Positions 24,604 to 31,932 of a DNA stretch of 48,029 bases are shown here, one piece after another. The stretch covers positions 112,501-160,529 of the forward strand of contig JAGNLW010000002.1 in assembly GCA_017999365.1 (NCBI GenBank), given 5' to 3'. The notes under the pieces were generated by a model. The model searched no databases. It was not told the origin of the DNA and saw only the letters and a list, made by a program, of their open reading frames with translations. The first letter of the stretch is position 1. Each line of letters opens with the position of its first letter. The DNA is from Candidatus Aminicenantota bacterium. Its GTDB lineage: Bacteria; Acidobacteriota; Aminicenantia; Aminicenantales; Saccharicenantaceae. A program made the position numbers and the translations under genes.

Positions 24604-24753
24604 ATGAAGCTCCGGATCAAGATCGCCATCGTCGCGGCCGCCGCTCTCCTGTCCCTGGCCGGGTTCGGCCTGCTGGCGGACGCCCTGTCCGTCGACCGGA
24701 TCATGGCCGCCGCCCAGCCCGAGACCCACGTCTCGGTCCACATCGTCGGCTAA
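24604..24753 (+). CDS. 49-residue exported peptide with a consensus ribosome site
   Basis: The ATG is preceded by GAAGGAGGTGA, an essentially perfect Shine-Dalgarno, so this short gene should be heavily translated. Its product is a basic start (MKLRIK), a hydrophobic signal segment (about residues 7-25, ending LLADA) and a roughly 20-residue tail DRIMAAAQPETHVSVHIVG with no cysteine. It stands alone: a terminator-like hairpin lies upstream and 189 bp of GC-rich spacer follows before the next gene. A 10-bp palindrome TCGGTACCGA lies in its leader (24565-24574). I do not recognise a family; a secreted peptide or very small periplasmic protein is the safest description. Confidence 0.65.
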   Translation: MKLRIKIAIVAAAALLSLAGFGLLADALSVDRIMAAAQPETHVSVHIVG

Positions 24754-24799
24754 GGCCGCCCGCCGGGGCCCGCCCGACCCGCCGGAGGGAAACCGTTCC

Positions 24800-24816
24800 G
24801 GCCGGCCGGGCCGGCC
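24800..24816. repeat. GC-only inverted repeat in the spacer after the 49-residue peptide gene
   Basis: GGCCGGCC is repeated on both sides of a single G (24800-24807, 24809-24816), a self-complementary 17-mer within the 24754-24942 intergenic spacer. No T run follows closely. Apart from this and a possible TATTCT at 24921 the spacer shows nothing I can name. Confidence 0.4.
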
Positions 24817-24942
24817 CTTCGGCGCGGCCCGACGCCCGAGTCCCGTCCCGCCATTCCCGGTCCTTCACCCCAGTTCCGGATTTCCCTCATTTCCCGTCAA
24901 CGTCCGGGACGGGCCGGGCGTATTCTCGTATGGGTGAGGCCG

Positions 24943-26367
24943 ATGAAGGTCACACAAGGCGTCTCGATCGCCCTCGCGTCCCTCTGGCTGCTCGCGCTCG
25001 CGCCGGCCCCGGCCCGGACCGGGCCGGCCGCCGCGACCGACGCCGCCAACTTGGCGGCGCTCCTCGGCACGCCCCTTTTCAACGAGGCCGACCGCCTGGC
25101 CACGAAGCTCCTGGCCCAACCCGGCCTCGACGGCCCGGCCCTGGCCCTGTGCGGCTTGGCCGTCCTCCGGGCCGGCCGGATCGGCGAGGCGAGAGCGATC
25201 CTCGGGCGGGCCGTCGAGCTCGCGCCCGACTGTCCCGAGGCCCATCTCGGATTGGGCCGGATCGCCCGCATCCGCAACGACGAGGACGCCGCCGTCGCCC
25301 ATCTCCGCCGGGCCGTGGCTTCGGCCGTCTTTTTCGAGGACGCCTGCCGCCACCTCTGGCGGGCGGCCTGGACCCGGGGCGACGTGGCCGAATTGGAGGC
25401 CGTCCGGGCGCTCGTCGAGGCCCGCTTTCGCGAACGCTCCCTGCCTTTGCACACCTCGATCGAGAACGGCGCCGCCCTCCTGCGCGGGCTGTCCGGCCGG
25501 AAGCTGTTCGCCATGGAAGGCTCCTTCGAGAAGCTCACGGTCCCCCTCCTCGGCGGCGAGAACGGCCGTTCGCGCATCCGCATGATCCCGCTCCGCCTGA
25601 ACGGCGGCGCCGAATATCCCGTCGACATCGATTCGGCCTCGGCCGACTTCCTGACGATCAGCCCGGTGCTGGCCGAGGAGCTGAAGCTCGTCCCCGTCGG
25701 CTATTCGACGGCCACGGGCGTGGGCACTTCGACCGCCCAGGTCCGTTTCGCCGTCCTGGACAAGGTCGAGCTCGGCCCGGTCTCCTTCCGGAACGTCCCG
25801 GTCATGGTCTCCGACCTCCATACGTTCAGGGGATTGAAAAAAGGGTTGCTGGGCACGGCCCTGCTCAAGCGCTTCAACGTCACCATCGACGCGGCGGCCC
25901 GGGCCATGGTCCTCTACCCGCTCGACCGCCCGGACCGCCTCGCCGCCGCCATCGCCCGCGACGCCGTGGCCGCCGACGTCCCTCTCTACTGCTACGACGC
26001 GACGACGGTCGAGGCCGTCCTGGACGGCGCGCCTCCCGCCCTCTACATCCTGGACACGGCGGCGGCGACGAACCTCGTCGACAAGCGGTTCTTCGGGGAC
26101 CACATCAAGCCCAAGCTCGACCCGTCGCGCATCGTCCGGGGCGGCATCCAAGGCGCCGGCGGCCCACAATCCGTCGACCGGGTCGAGGGCCTGGCAGTCC
26201 GGCTCGGCCCGCTCCTCGTCGCCGGCCAGCAGTTCAACGAGTTCTCCATGGAGACGCTCAACATGATCCCCGGCCGCTACACGGCGGGCCTGCTCGGCAA
26301 CCCGCTCCTCTGGCCGTACCGCGTCCACATGGACTTCCGCAACGGCCGGCTCATCCTGGAGAAGTGA
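24943..26367 (+). CDS. Exported TPR plus bilobed aspartyl-protease-like protein
   Basis: The 474-residue protein has a signal peptide (to about residue 27), TPR-like helices (about 40-170, including AILGRAVELAPDCPEAHLGLG) and two retropepsin-like lobes. The first lobe has VDIDSAS (Asp230-Ser231-Ala232) and ends GTALLKRFNVTID; the second has LDTAAATNLVD (Asp371-Thr-Ala) and ends LLGNPLLWPYRVHMD. Both catalytic motifs are close to the usual D(T/S)G but have Ala in place of Gly, so activity is uncertain. The lobes repeat the same fold, as if the gene duplicated internally. ATG 24943 is preferred over GTG 24934, whose GTGAGG is the likely ribosome site. Confidence 0.75.
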   Translation: MKVTQGVSIALASLWLLALAPAPARTGPAAATDAANLAALLGTPLFNEADRLATKLLAQPGLDGPALALCGLAVLRAGRIGEARAILGRAVELAPDCPEAHLGLGRIARIRNDEDAAVAHLRRAVASAVFFEDACRHLWRAAWTRGDVAELEAVRALVEARFRERSLPLHTSIENGAALLRGLSGRKLFAMEGSFEKLTVPLLGGENGRSRIRMIPLRLNGGAEYPVDIDSASADFLTISPVLAEELKLVPVGYSTATGVGTSTAQVRFAVLDKVELGPVSFRNVPVMVSDLHTFRGLKKGLLGTALLKRFNVTIDAAARAMVLYPLDRPDRLAAAIARDAVAADVPLYCYDATTVEAVLDGAPPALYILDTAAATNLVDKRFFGDHIKPKLDPSRIVRGGIQGAGGPQSVDRVEGLAVRLGPLLVAGQQFNEFSMETLNMIPGRYTAGLLGNPLLWPYRVHMDFRNGRLILEK

Positions 26368-26382
26368 CCCGCCGGCGGTCGG

Positions 26383-27693
26383 CTACTTGAGAGGCTCGGG
26401 CGCGGCGACCGGCCGGCCGTCGATCCAGACGCGCACGACCCGGGTCCGGACCGAGAAGGGATCGCCGTCGAGAAGCACGACATCGGCGTCCTTGCCCGGT
26501 TCCAGGCTGCCGACCCGCGAGGCCACGCCCAAGAGCTCGGCGGCCGTCAGCGTCACGGCCCGCAGGGCGGCCGCCCGTTCGAGGCCGCCCTTGGCGGCCA
26601 AGGCCGCCGACAGGGCCAGCTCCTCCTGTGCGCCGATGCCCAGGGCGTCCTCGGCCGCGACGGCCGTCTTGATCCCGGCCGCGGTCAATATCGCCGCGTT
26701 CTCCGGCCGGGCGTCCTTCGTCTCCACCCGCTTCGAGCCGACCCCCATGACCGCGACGACGACCGGCAGGCCGCGCTTGGCGATCTCCCCGGCGCACTTG
26801 TAGGCCTCGGTCGCGCCGACGAGGACGGCCTTGAAACGGAACTCGTCGACGAGGCGCAGGGCCGTCTGGATGTCGTCGGCCCGGTGGCACTCGACGAAGG
26901 CCGTGAGCTTGCCGTCGAGAAGGTCGGCCAACGGCTCGAGGTCGAGGCTGCGGGGCGGGGCCGGCGGGGGCTCGGCGCCCTTCTTGCCCTTGGCCGCGGC
27001 GACGGCGGCTTGGTGGTCCTTGCGCTTGCGGGCGTATTCCGCCGCGTCGAGCAGGGCCTTGCGGACGACGTAGGCGCTGCCCATGCGCGTCCCCGGCAGG
27101 CGCCCCTTGGCGCCGAAGGCGGCCTTCGGGCCCTCGCCCAGGACGAGCTTGACGCCGGCCGGCTCGAGCACGGCCATGGCCTCGGCCGTGGCCCCGCGCG
27201 GCTTGACGACGATCGTCCGGGCGCCGATGACGTTGGACCGGCCCGGCGCGATCATGAGCGTCGTGACGCCGGCCCGGGCCGCCTGCCCGAAGCGCTTGTC
27301 GAAAGGGTCCAGGGCGTCGAGGAGCCGCAGCCCGGCCGTGACGGGGTCCGAGACCTCGTCGCCCTCGCCGCCGCCGTAGCGGCCGCCCAGGCCGATCGAG
27401 GCCAGGCATTCGACCAAGCCCGGCAGGACCCAGCGCCCGGTCGCGTCGACGACCTCGGCGCCCGGAGGCGCGGCGATATCGCCGGTCTTGCCGACCGCCT
27501 TGATCTTGCCGCCCTCGACGAGGACGGCCCCGTTCTCGATCTCCGGCCCGGCCACCGGGACGACCCGGCCGCCGCGGATGAGCAGGGGCCTCGCCGGACC
27601 CGCGCCCGGCGCCGCCTGGGCCCTGGCCATCGAAGATGCCGCCAGGGCGGACACCGCCAACGCCGCCGACAGGAGGACCGCCGCTCGTCTCAT
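26383..27693 (-). CDS. Exported amidohydrolase-fold protein lacking the metal ligands (pseudoenzyme)
   Basis: The 436-residue protein has a signal peptide (RRAAVLLSAALAVSALAAS) and the full imidazolonepropionase/dihydroorotase-like frame, ending in GSLEPGKDADVVLLDGDPF. Aligned by eye with the intact neighbour, GLVDSHSHLGLG becomes GLVECLASIGLG (His-x-His lost, residues 95-102), SLGHAVEAYK becomes LVGATEAYK, and IMTDADV becomes AVAAEDA. All visible metal ligands are therefore replaced, while surrounding structure is conserved, so it is likely a non-catalytic partner and not a decaying gene. The neighbour's TGA overlaps a possible GTG start (27711); ATG 27693 with AAGGGCGG upstream is preferred. 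Confidence 0.8.
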   Translation of the reverse strand: MRRAAVLLSAALAVSALAASSMARAQAAPGAGPARPLLIRGGRVVPVAGPEIENGAVLVEGGKIKAVGKTGDIAAPPGAEVVDATGRWVLPGLVECLASIGLGGRYGGGEGDEVSDPVTAGLRLLDALDPFDKRFGQAARAGVTTLMIAPGRSNVIGARTIVVKPRGATAEAMAVLEPAGVKLVLGEGPKAAFGAKGRLPGTRMGSAYVVRKALLDAAEYARKRKDHQAAVAAAKGKKGAEPPPAPPRSLDLEPLADLLDGKLTAFVECHRADDIQTALRLVDEFRFKAVLVGATEAYKCAGEIAKRGLPVVVAVMGVGSKRVETKDARPENAAILTAAGIKTAVAAEDALGIGAQEELALSAALAAKGGLERAAALRAVTLTAAELLGVASRVGSLEPGKDADVVLLDGDPFSVRTRVVRVWIDGRPVAAPEPLK

Positions 27694-27707
27694 CTTCGCA
27701 CCGCCCT

Positions 27708-28982
27708 TCACTTATTCTCTCCGCCGGCCTCGTAGACGGCCCGGCCGTCGACGAAGACCGCGAGGACCCGGGTGGCGACGTCGAACGGATCGCCGTCGAA
27801 GACGACCAGGTCGGCGTCCTTGCCCGGCTCGAGGCTGCCGATCCGTCCCTCCAGGCCCATGGTCCGGGCCGGGTTGATGGTGACGGCCTCGAGCGCCCGC
27901 CGCGGGTCCATGCCGTACTTGACGGCGATCGCCGCCTGGTAACGGAGGAACGACTCCTGGACGACGTCGGCGTCGGTCATGATGTCGACGTGAACGCCCT
28001 TGTCCGCCAGATAGCCGGCCAGGTTGACCAGGCGCCCCTCGTCGTCGTAGGCGATCATCTGCGGCCCGACGACGACCGTGACGCCGCGCCGGGCCAGCTC
28101 GCCGGCCACTTTGTAAGCTTCGACGGCATGGCCGAGGGACAGGCGCAGGAACTGGAACTCCTCGGACAGCCGGACCGCGGTCATGATGTCGTCGGACGAG
28201 TCGACGTGGATGTGGACGGGGATCTCGCGGCGGACGACCTTGAGCAGGGCCTCCTTGCCGAGGTCGCGCGCGGGCGGGGCGGCCTTGGGGTCCTTGGCCT
28301 TCTGCCGGCCGTACCGCTCCAGGGCCTCGCCGTACTCGGCCGCCTCGACCAGGGCCTTGCGGACGAGGTAGGCGGCGCCCATCTTGGTCGTCGGCAGGAC
28401 GCCCTTGGCGGCATAGGCGCCCTTGCGCCCGAGGGCCATCTTCATGTCGGCCGGGAAGAGGACGACCATGTCGTCGACCGTGCCGCCGCGGAGCTTGAGC
28501 ACGGCCGACTGCCCGCCGATGACGTTGCCGCTGCCCGGGCGGGCCACGACCGCGGTCACGCCCTCGGCCAGGGCCCGGCGGAACTGGCCCTCGTCCGGGC
28601 CCTCGCCCTCGGGATGGATGGAGTCGATGATGCGCAGCTCGGGGGTCACCGGGTTCGACATCTCGTTGTCCTCGGTCACTCCGCCCGAAGCGCCGAGGCC
28701 GAGGTGGGAGTGCGAATCGACGAGACCGGGCGTGACGACGCGGCCCGCCGCATCGAAGATCCTGGCGCCGGCCGGGACGGCGACGGACTCGGCCGGCCCG
28801 ACGGCCTTGATCTTGCCGCCCTCGATGAGGACGACGCCGTTCGCGTACTCGGCCCCGGCGGCGGTCAGGACGCGGGCCCCGACCACGGCGGTCACGCCGG
28901 TCTCCGGCGCGACCGACGCGCCCGGCGAAGCCAGGGCCAGCGCCAGCGCGGCCCCGGCCAGGACGATCGTTCTTCGGTTCAT
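27708..28982 (-). CDS. Exported amidohydrolase (imidazolonepropionase-like)
   Basis: The 424-residue protein has a signal peptide (RRTIVLAGAALALALAS), a beta-sandwich start, then the metal motif His91-Ser-His93 in GLVDSHSHLGLG. Further ligands are in HIHVDSSDD and SLGHAVEAYK, with a C-terminal Asp in MTDADV, before GSLEPGKDADLVVFDGDPF. It should be an active metal-dependent hydrolase acting on cyclic amides or peptides outside the cytoplasm; the exact substrate is not readable. GGAGAGG lies before the ATG. It is the first gene of a two-gene operon with the ligand-less paralogue, which suggests a heteromer. Its promoter is TTGACT-N17-TAATAT. Confidence 0.85.
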   Translation of the reverse strand: MNRRTIVLAGAALALALASPGASVAPETGVTAVVGARVLTAAGAEYANGVVLIEGGKIKAVGPAESVAVPAGARIFDAAGRVVTPGLVDSHSHLGLGASGGVTEDNEMSNPVTPELRIIDSIHPEGEGPDEGQFRRALAEGVTAVVARPGSGNVIGGQSAVLKLRGGTVDDMVVLFPADMKMALGRKGAYAAKGVLPTTKMGAAYLVRKALVEAAEYGEALERYGRQKAKDPKAAPPARDLGKEALLKVVRREIPVHIHVDSSDDIMTAVRLSEEFQFLRLSLGHAVEAYKVAGELARRGVTVVVGPQMIAYDDEGRLVNLAGYLADKGVHVDIMTDADVVQESFLRYQAAIAVKYGMDPRRALEAVTINPARTMGLEGRIGSLEPGKDADLVVFDGDPFDVATRVLAVFVDGRAVYEAGGENK

Positions 28983-29008
28983 GGACGCCTCTCCTTCGGG
29001 AAGGACCG

Positions 29009-29071
29009 ATATTATGGAGCCGCGCCCGGCGAGTCAAGCCGCTTGAAAACGCGGCCGGGCCGTACTACATT
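29009..29071. promoter_or_regulatory. Back-to-back divergent promoters (amidohydrolases / C69 peptidase)
   Basis: Minus strand: TTGACT (29037-29032), 17 bp, TAATAT (29014-29009) for the amidohydrolase pair. Plus strand: TTGAAA (29043-29048), 17 bp, TACATT (29066-29071) for the C69 peptidase. The two -35 boxes are only 5 bp apart, so polymerases would compete or share a regulator. Confidence 0.6.
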
Positions 29072-29088
29072 CTCCCGCGGAGGCCGCC

Positions 29089-30501
29089 ATGACAGACGCC
29101 CGAACGACCGCCCGCTCCATCTTCCTCACGATCAGCGCCCTAGCCATCGTCTCCCTGCTCACGCCCGTCCGGGCGGAGCGTGTCTCGCCCTCGACCGTCC
29201 CGCTCCCGCGGGACGGCGACGGCGCGGAGTGCTTCACCGTCCTCGTCGGCCGCGCCGCCAGCGCCGACGGCTCGGTCATGGTCGCCCACAACGAGGACGA
29301 CCGCGGCGACATCGTCGTCAACGTCCGCAAGGTCGCCCCGCGGGCGGACGGCGCCGCGCGCGCGGCCGGCCTGCTCTGGATCGAGGCCACGACCCAGGAG
29401 TTCGCCGACAGCTTCGTCAACGAGCACGGCGTCCTGGTCACCTCGGACAGCTGCCCGTCGCGCGTAACGGCCGAGGATTACACAGACGGCGGCATCGGCG
29501 GGGCCCTCCGCCGCCTGGTCGCCGAGCAGGCCACCTCGGCCCGGGAGGCCGTCCGCATCGCCGGCGCGCTCGTCGAGAAATTCGGCTACCGGGGCTCGGG
29601 CCGGACCTACTCCATCGCCGACCGCAAGGAAGCCTGGCTGATGGCCGTCCTGCGCGGCCGGCATTGGTACGCCCAGCGAGTGCCCGACGACGAGGTCGCC
29701 GTCATCCCGAACCACTTCACCGTCCGCGCCATCCGCCCGGACGACCCCGGGAATTTCATGGGCAGCCCGGATATCGCCGAATACGCCAAGGCCAACGGCT
29801 GGTACGACGAGGCCGCCGACGGGCCGTTCGACTTCAAGAAGGCCTTCGAACGGCCCTCGACGCGCGAGCCGGCCGCCGACGGCAACGCCCTGCGCCACTG
29901 GCGCGGCCTGGAGCTCGTCACCGGCAAGGCCTGGGACCTCGTCCGGGCCTACCCGTTCTCGGTCAAGCCGGCCGGGAAGATGACGGCCGAGGCCCTGATG
30001 GCCATCCTCCGCGACCACTACGAGGGCACGCCGTACGACGCCACCGACGGCTACACAACGGGCTCGCCCAACCGGACCAAGTTCCGGACGATCTGCACGG
30101 CCTCGACCATCAACGCCTTCGTCGTCTCGCTCGGCGGGCCGCGGCCCGAGCCGCTGGCGACGGCCGTGTGGCTGGCCTTCGGCAAGCCCGACACGACCGT
30201 CTTTCTGCCGCTCTACTACGGCGTCGCGACCATGCCCGCGGAGGCGCTGACCCTGAACGCCAAGGTCCTGGCGCTCGAGAAGGCCGCGGAGGAGAACTAC
30301 GGGACGATGATCGGCCGGCTCCGCAAAGAGATGGACCCCTTCGAGAAGGGCCTTCTGGCGGCCCGCCCGAAGTTCGAGCGGGAATTCGCCGCCCTCTACC
30401 GCAAGGACAAGGCCAAGGCCGTGGCTCGGCTCGACGCCTACGTCGCCGGCGCCTTGGCCGAGGCCGCGGCGCTCACCGACCGGCTCAGTCGCGGGCTCTG
30501 A
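29089..30501 (+). CDS. Exported C69 family dipeptidase (Ntn hydrolase)
   Basis: The 470-residue protein has a signal peptide (about residues 1-29, ending PVRA) and then the C69 pattern ECFTVLVGRAASADGSVMVAHNED. Cys48 is the expected N-terminal nucleophile after removal of the signal and a short propeptide, and AHNED is the family's conserved follow-up. Other family marks are SDSCPSR and the TGSPNRTKFRTICTASTINAFVVSL segment. The family (PepD-like) cleaves dipeptides with broad specificity. The spacing leaves about 18 residues between signal cleavage and Cys48, so self-processing is likely. Its last 17 bases overlap the end of the convergent methyltransferase remnant. Confidence 0.9.
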   Translation: MTDARTTARSIFLTISALAIVSLLTPVRAERVSPSTVPLPRDGDGAECFTVLVGRAASADGSVMVAHNEDDRGDIVVNVRKVAPRADGAARAAGLLWIEATTQEFADSFVNEHGVLVTSDSCPSRVTAEDYTDGGIGGALRRLVAEQATSAREAVRIAGALVEKFGYRGSGRTYSIADRKEAWLMAVLRGRHWYAQRVPDDEVAVIPNHFTVRAIRPDDPGNFMGSPDIAEYAKANGWYDEAADGPFDFKKAFERPSTREPAADGNALRHWRGLELVTGKAWDLVRAYPFSVKPAGKMTAEALMAILRDHYEGTPYDATDGYTTGSPNRTKFRTICTASTINAFVVSLGGPRPEPLATAVWLAFGKPDTTVFLPLYYGVATMPAEALTLNAKVLALEKAAEENYGTMIGRLRKEMDPFEKGLLAARPKFEREFAALYRKDKAKAVARLDAYVAGALAEAAALTDRLSRGL

Positions 30502-30926
30502 GGATGTAGAGGTTGTGGTAGCGGAGGAAGGTCTCGGTCCGCACGAGCTCGAAGACCGAGCGGCCGACGAGCTCCTCGACCTTCTCCCGCGACAGGAAAT
30601 GCCGTTCCCCCGACCGGGCCGGGTCCCTGTCCATGATGACGACCGTCCCTCCCGGCTTGAGCGCCGGGAGCAGGTTCGCCAATAGCTCGACGGGCTTCTC
30701 GAGGTCGTGGAAGGCGTTGACGATGAAGACCATGTCGAGGGCCCCGGCCGGCGCCGACCTCGCCGACGGCCATGCCGGGCCTGACCCCGACCGCTTCCAT
30801 GACCTTGGCGGGCTGCTCGATAGCGTCGCGGGAGGGGTTGCCGGACTGGGCGGCGCCCGAAGACATGGCCGCGGCGTACAATAAGCAGCTGAGAAGGAAG
30901 GCCGGAAAAGAGATCCTCTTGCTCAT
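30485..30926 (-). pseudogene. SAM methyltransferase remnant with internal deletion and frame change
   Basis: The first frame starts MSKRISFPAFLLSCLLYAAA (signal peptide) and continues NPSRDAIEQPAKVMEAVGVRPGMAVGEVGAGR, the SAM-binding motif I of a class I methyltransferase. At about 30740-30760 the coherent reading jumps to another frame with ALDMVFIVNAFHDLEKP...LKPGGTVVIMDRDP. In intact relatives roughly 60-65 residues separate motif I from DMVFIVNAFHD, so about 190 bp are missing and the frame is lost at the junction. The C-terminal part has no standard start of its own except an internal ATG at 30733. A functional protein is unlikely. Confidence 0.75.
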
Positions 30927-31050
30927 GGTTAGATTTCCGCTAACCGATCATCAAGCAATTTCCATGCCAGCCTTCCCCTCATAACCGGTCTACAGAAGTG
31001 CATAGTTATCTTACGTTCCCGTCAACGGAGACGAGACGGGCGCGGGCCGC

Positions 31051-31455
31051 TTATCGGGCCAGGAACATCTCGGGAGTCACGGCTGTTCCCGGGAATTTCT
31101 CGAGAAGCTCCTTGTCCGTGGTGACCAGAGGCAGACGCGTTCCTCGCGCCAGGACGACGTACTCGGCATCGTAGGCCGAGCAATCCGAGGCTGCCGCCAG
31201 ATCGAGAACGTCGTCCGAAGCCACATGGAACTCGCGGCCGGCCATCATCGTTTCCGCCGCGGCCATGATCCGGAACGCCTGATCCGGCCGCAGGAGGCCG
31301 CCCCTGAGGCACTTGACCAGCGTGTTCCGGAACTCGCTTCTCCACAGGATCGGCGAAGTCCAATCGGGATCCCGGAGCATCACTTGCCGGGCCATCGGAC
31401 TGGACTCGCTCTCGACGTAGAGATGGACGACGAGATTCGTATCGGCGACGATCAA
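31051..31455 (-). CDS. PIN-domain toxin ribonuclease (second TA locus)
   Basis: The 134-residue PIN protein starts MIVADTNLVVHLYV with catalytic Asp5, has the Glu in LWRSEFRNTLVKCL, and a C-terminal acidic cluster in SAYDAEYVVLA and VTTDKELLEKFP. This is the normal layout of a Mg2+-dependent VapC/FitB-like RNase. The ATG overlaps the antitoxin stop by 4 bp (31452-31455), so expression is coupled. The other two PIN toxins of the window, at 16012 and 43608, are clearly different in sequence, so the loci are not recent copies of each other. Confidence 0.88.
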   Translation of the reverse strand: MIVADTNLVVHLYVESESSPMARQVMLRDPDWTSPILWRSEFRNTLVKCLRGGLLRPDQAFRIMAAAETMMAGREFHVASDDVLDLAAASDCSAYDAEYVVLARGTRLPLVTTDKELLEKFPGTAVTPEMFLAR

Positions 31456-31694
31456 AGCCGGCCTTCCCGCTTGGCCCGGCTGATGAACTCGTCGGTCACA
31501 ACACCCTTAGTGTGAGAACGAAGCTCATCGGCGACGGACAGGATCTCTTCGACAGACGGTCTCGTGCGGGCCGTCGCTTCATAAAGGATATCGATGATCT
31601 CGCTGTTGACGCTGCGCCGGTGCCTTTGGGCCCGCAGCTTGATCTTTTCGTAGATCTCGTCGGGGATGTTCTTCAGAGTGTAGTTCATGGCCAT
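31452..31694 (-). CDS. Type II antitoxin, FitA/Arc-like ribbon-helix-helix
   Basis: The 80-residue protein reads MAMNYTLKNIPDEIYEKIKLRA followed by HRRSVNSEIIDILYEA, a typical FitA-type ribbon-helix-helix DNA-binding fold; the acidic C-terminal part binds the toxin. A longer in-frame start (31727) would run through the operator and is rejected. ATG 31694 is followed two codons later by ATG 31688, which has a GGAA at 6 bases, so either is possible. Three TGGTTNC repeats with 11-bp period and a TTGACA-N18-CATAAT promoter lie upstream, consistent with autoregulation. Confidence 0.85.
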   Translation of the reverse strand: MAMNYTLKNIPDEIYEKIKLRAQRHRRSVNSEIIDILYEATARTRPSVEEILSVADELRSHTKGVVTDEFISRAKREGRL

Positions 31695-31707
31695 TTCCGT
31701 TCTACAA

Positions 31708-31755
31708 TGGTTACTATGTGGTTCCATTATGGTTCCTTTATTGGCGATCTGTCAA
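31708..31755 (-). promoter_or_regulatory. TA promoter with three 11-bp-spaced operator repeats
   Basis: Minus strand TTGACA (31755-31750) and CATAAT (31731-31726) are 18 bp apart. On the plus strand TGGTTAC (31708-31714), TGGTTCC (31719-31725) and TGGTTCC (31730-31736) recur exactly every 11 bp across the -10 and start region. One helical turn per repeat fits cooperative binding by ribbon-helix-helix dimers. Confidence 0.65.
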
Positions 31756-31864
31756 GCGCCCCGCGTTCGTTCTCGTTCTTCGATATCAAGGACGTCCGGG
31801 CCGAGGACGAATTCTCAGTCATCTGATCGTGGGGGAAGACGATCCGCAGGACGTCTCACGGCGA

Positions 31865-31894
31865 TTGACATGTGCCCGGGCTCGTTCCTATACT
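31865..31894 (+). promoter_or_regulatory. Promoter of the TAG-interrupted gene
   Basis: TTGACA (31865-31870), 18 bp, TATACT (31889-31894), followed by AAAAGGAGG before ATG 31933. Promoter and ribosome site both look intact and strong. Confidence 0.65.
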
Positions 31895-31932
31895 GGGCCC
31901 ACATCGGGGAACTCGGTAAAAGGAGGCCTCAC

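Noticed and set aside
31708..31736. Short CRISPR-like direct repeats
   Set aside because: The unit is 7 bp with 11-bp period and lies in a TA promoter; it is an operator and not an array.
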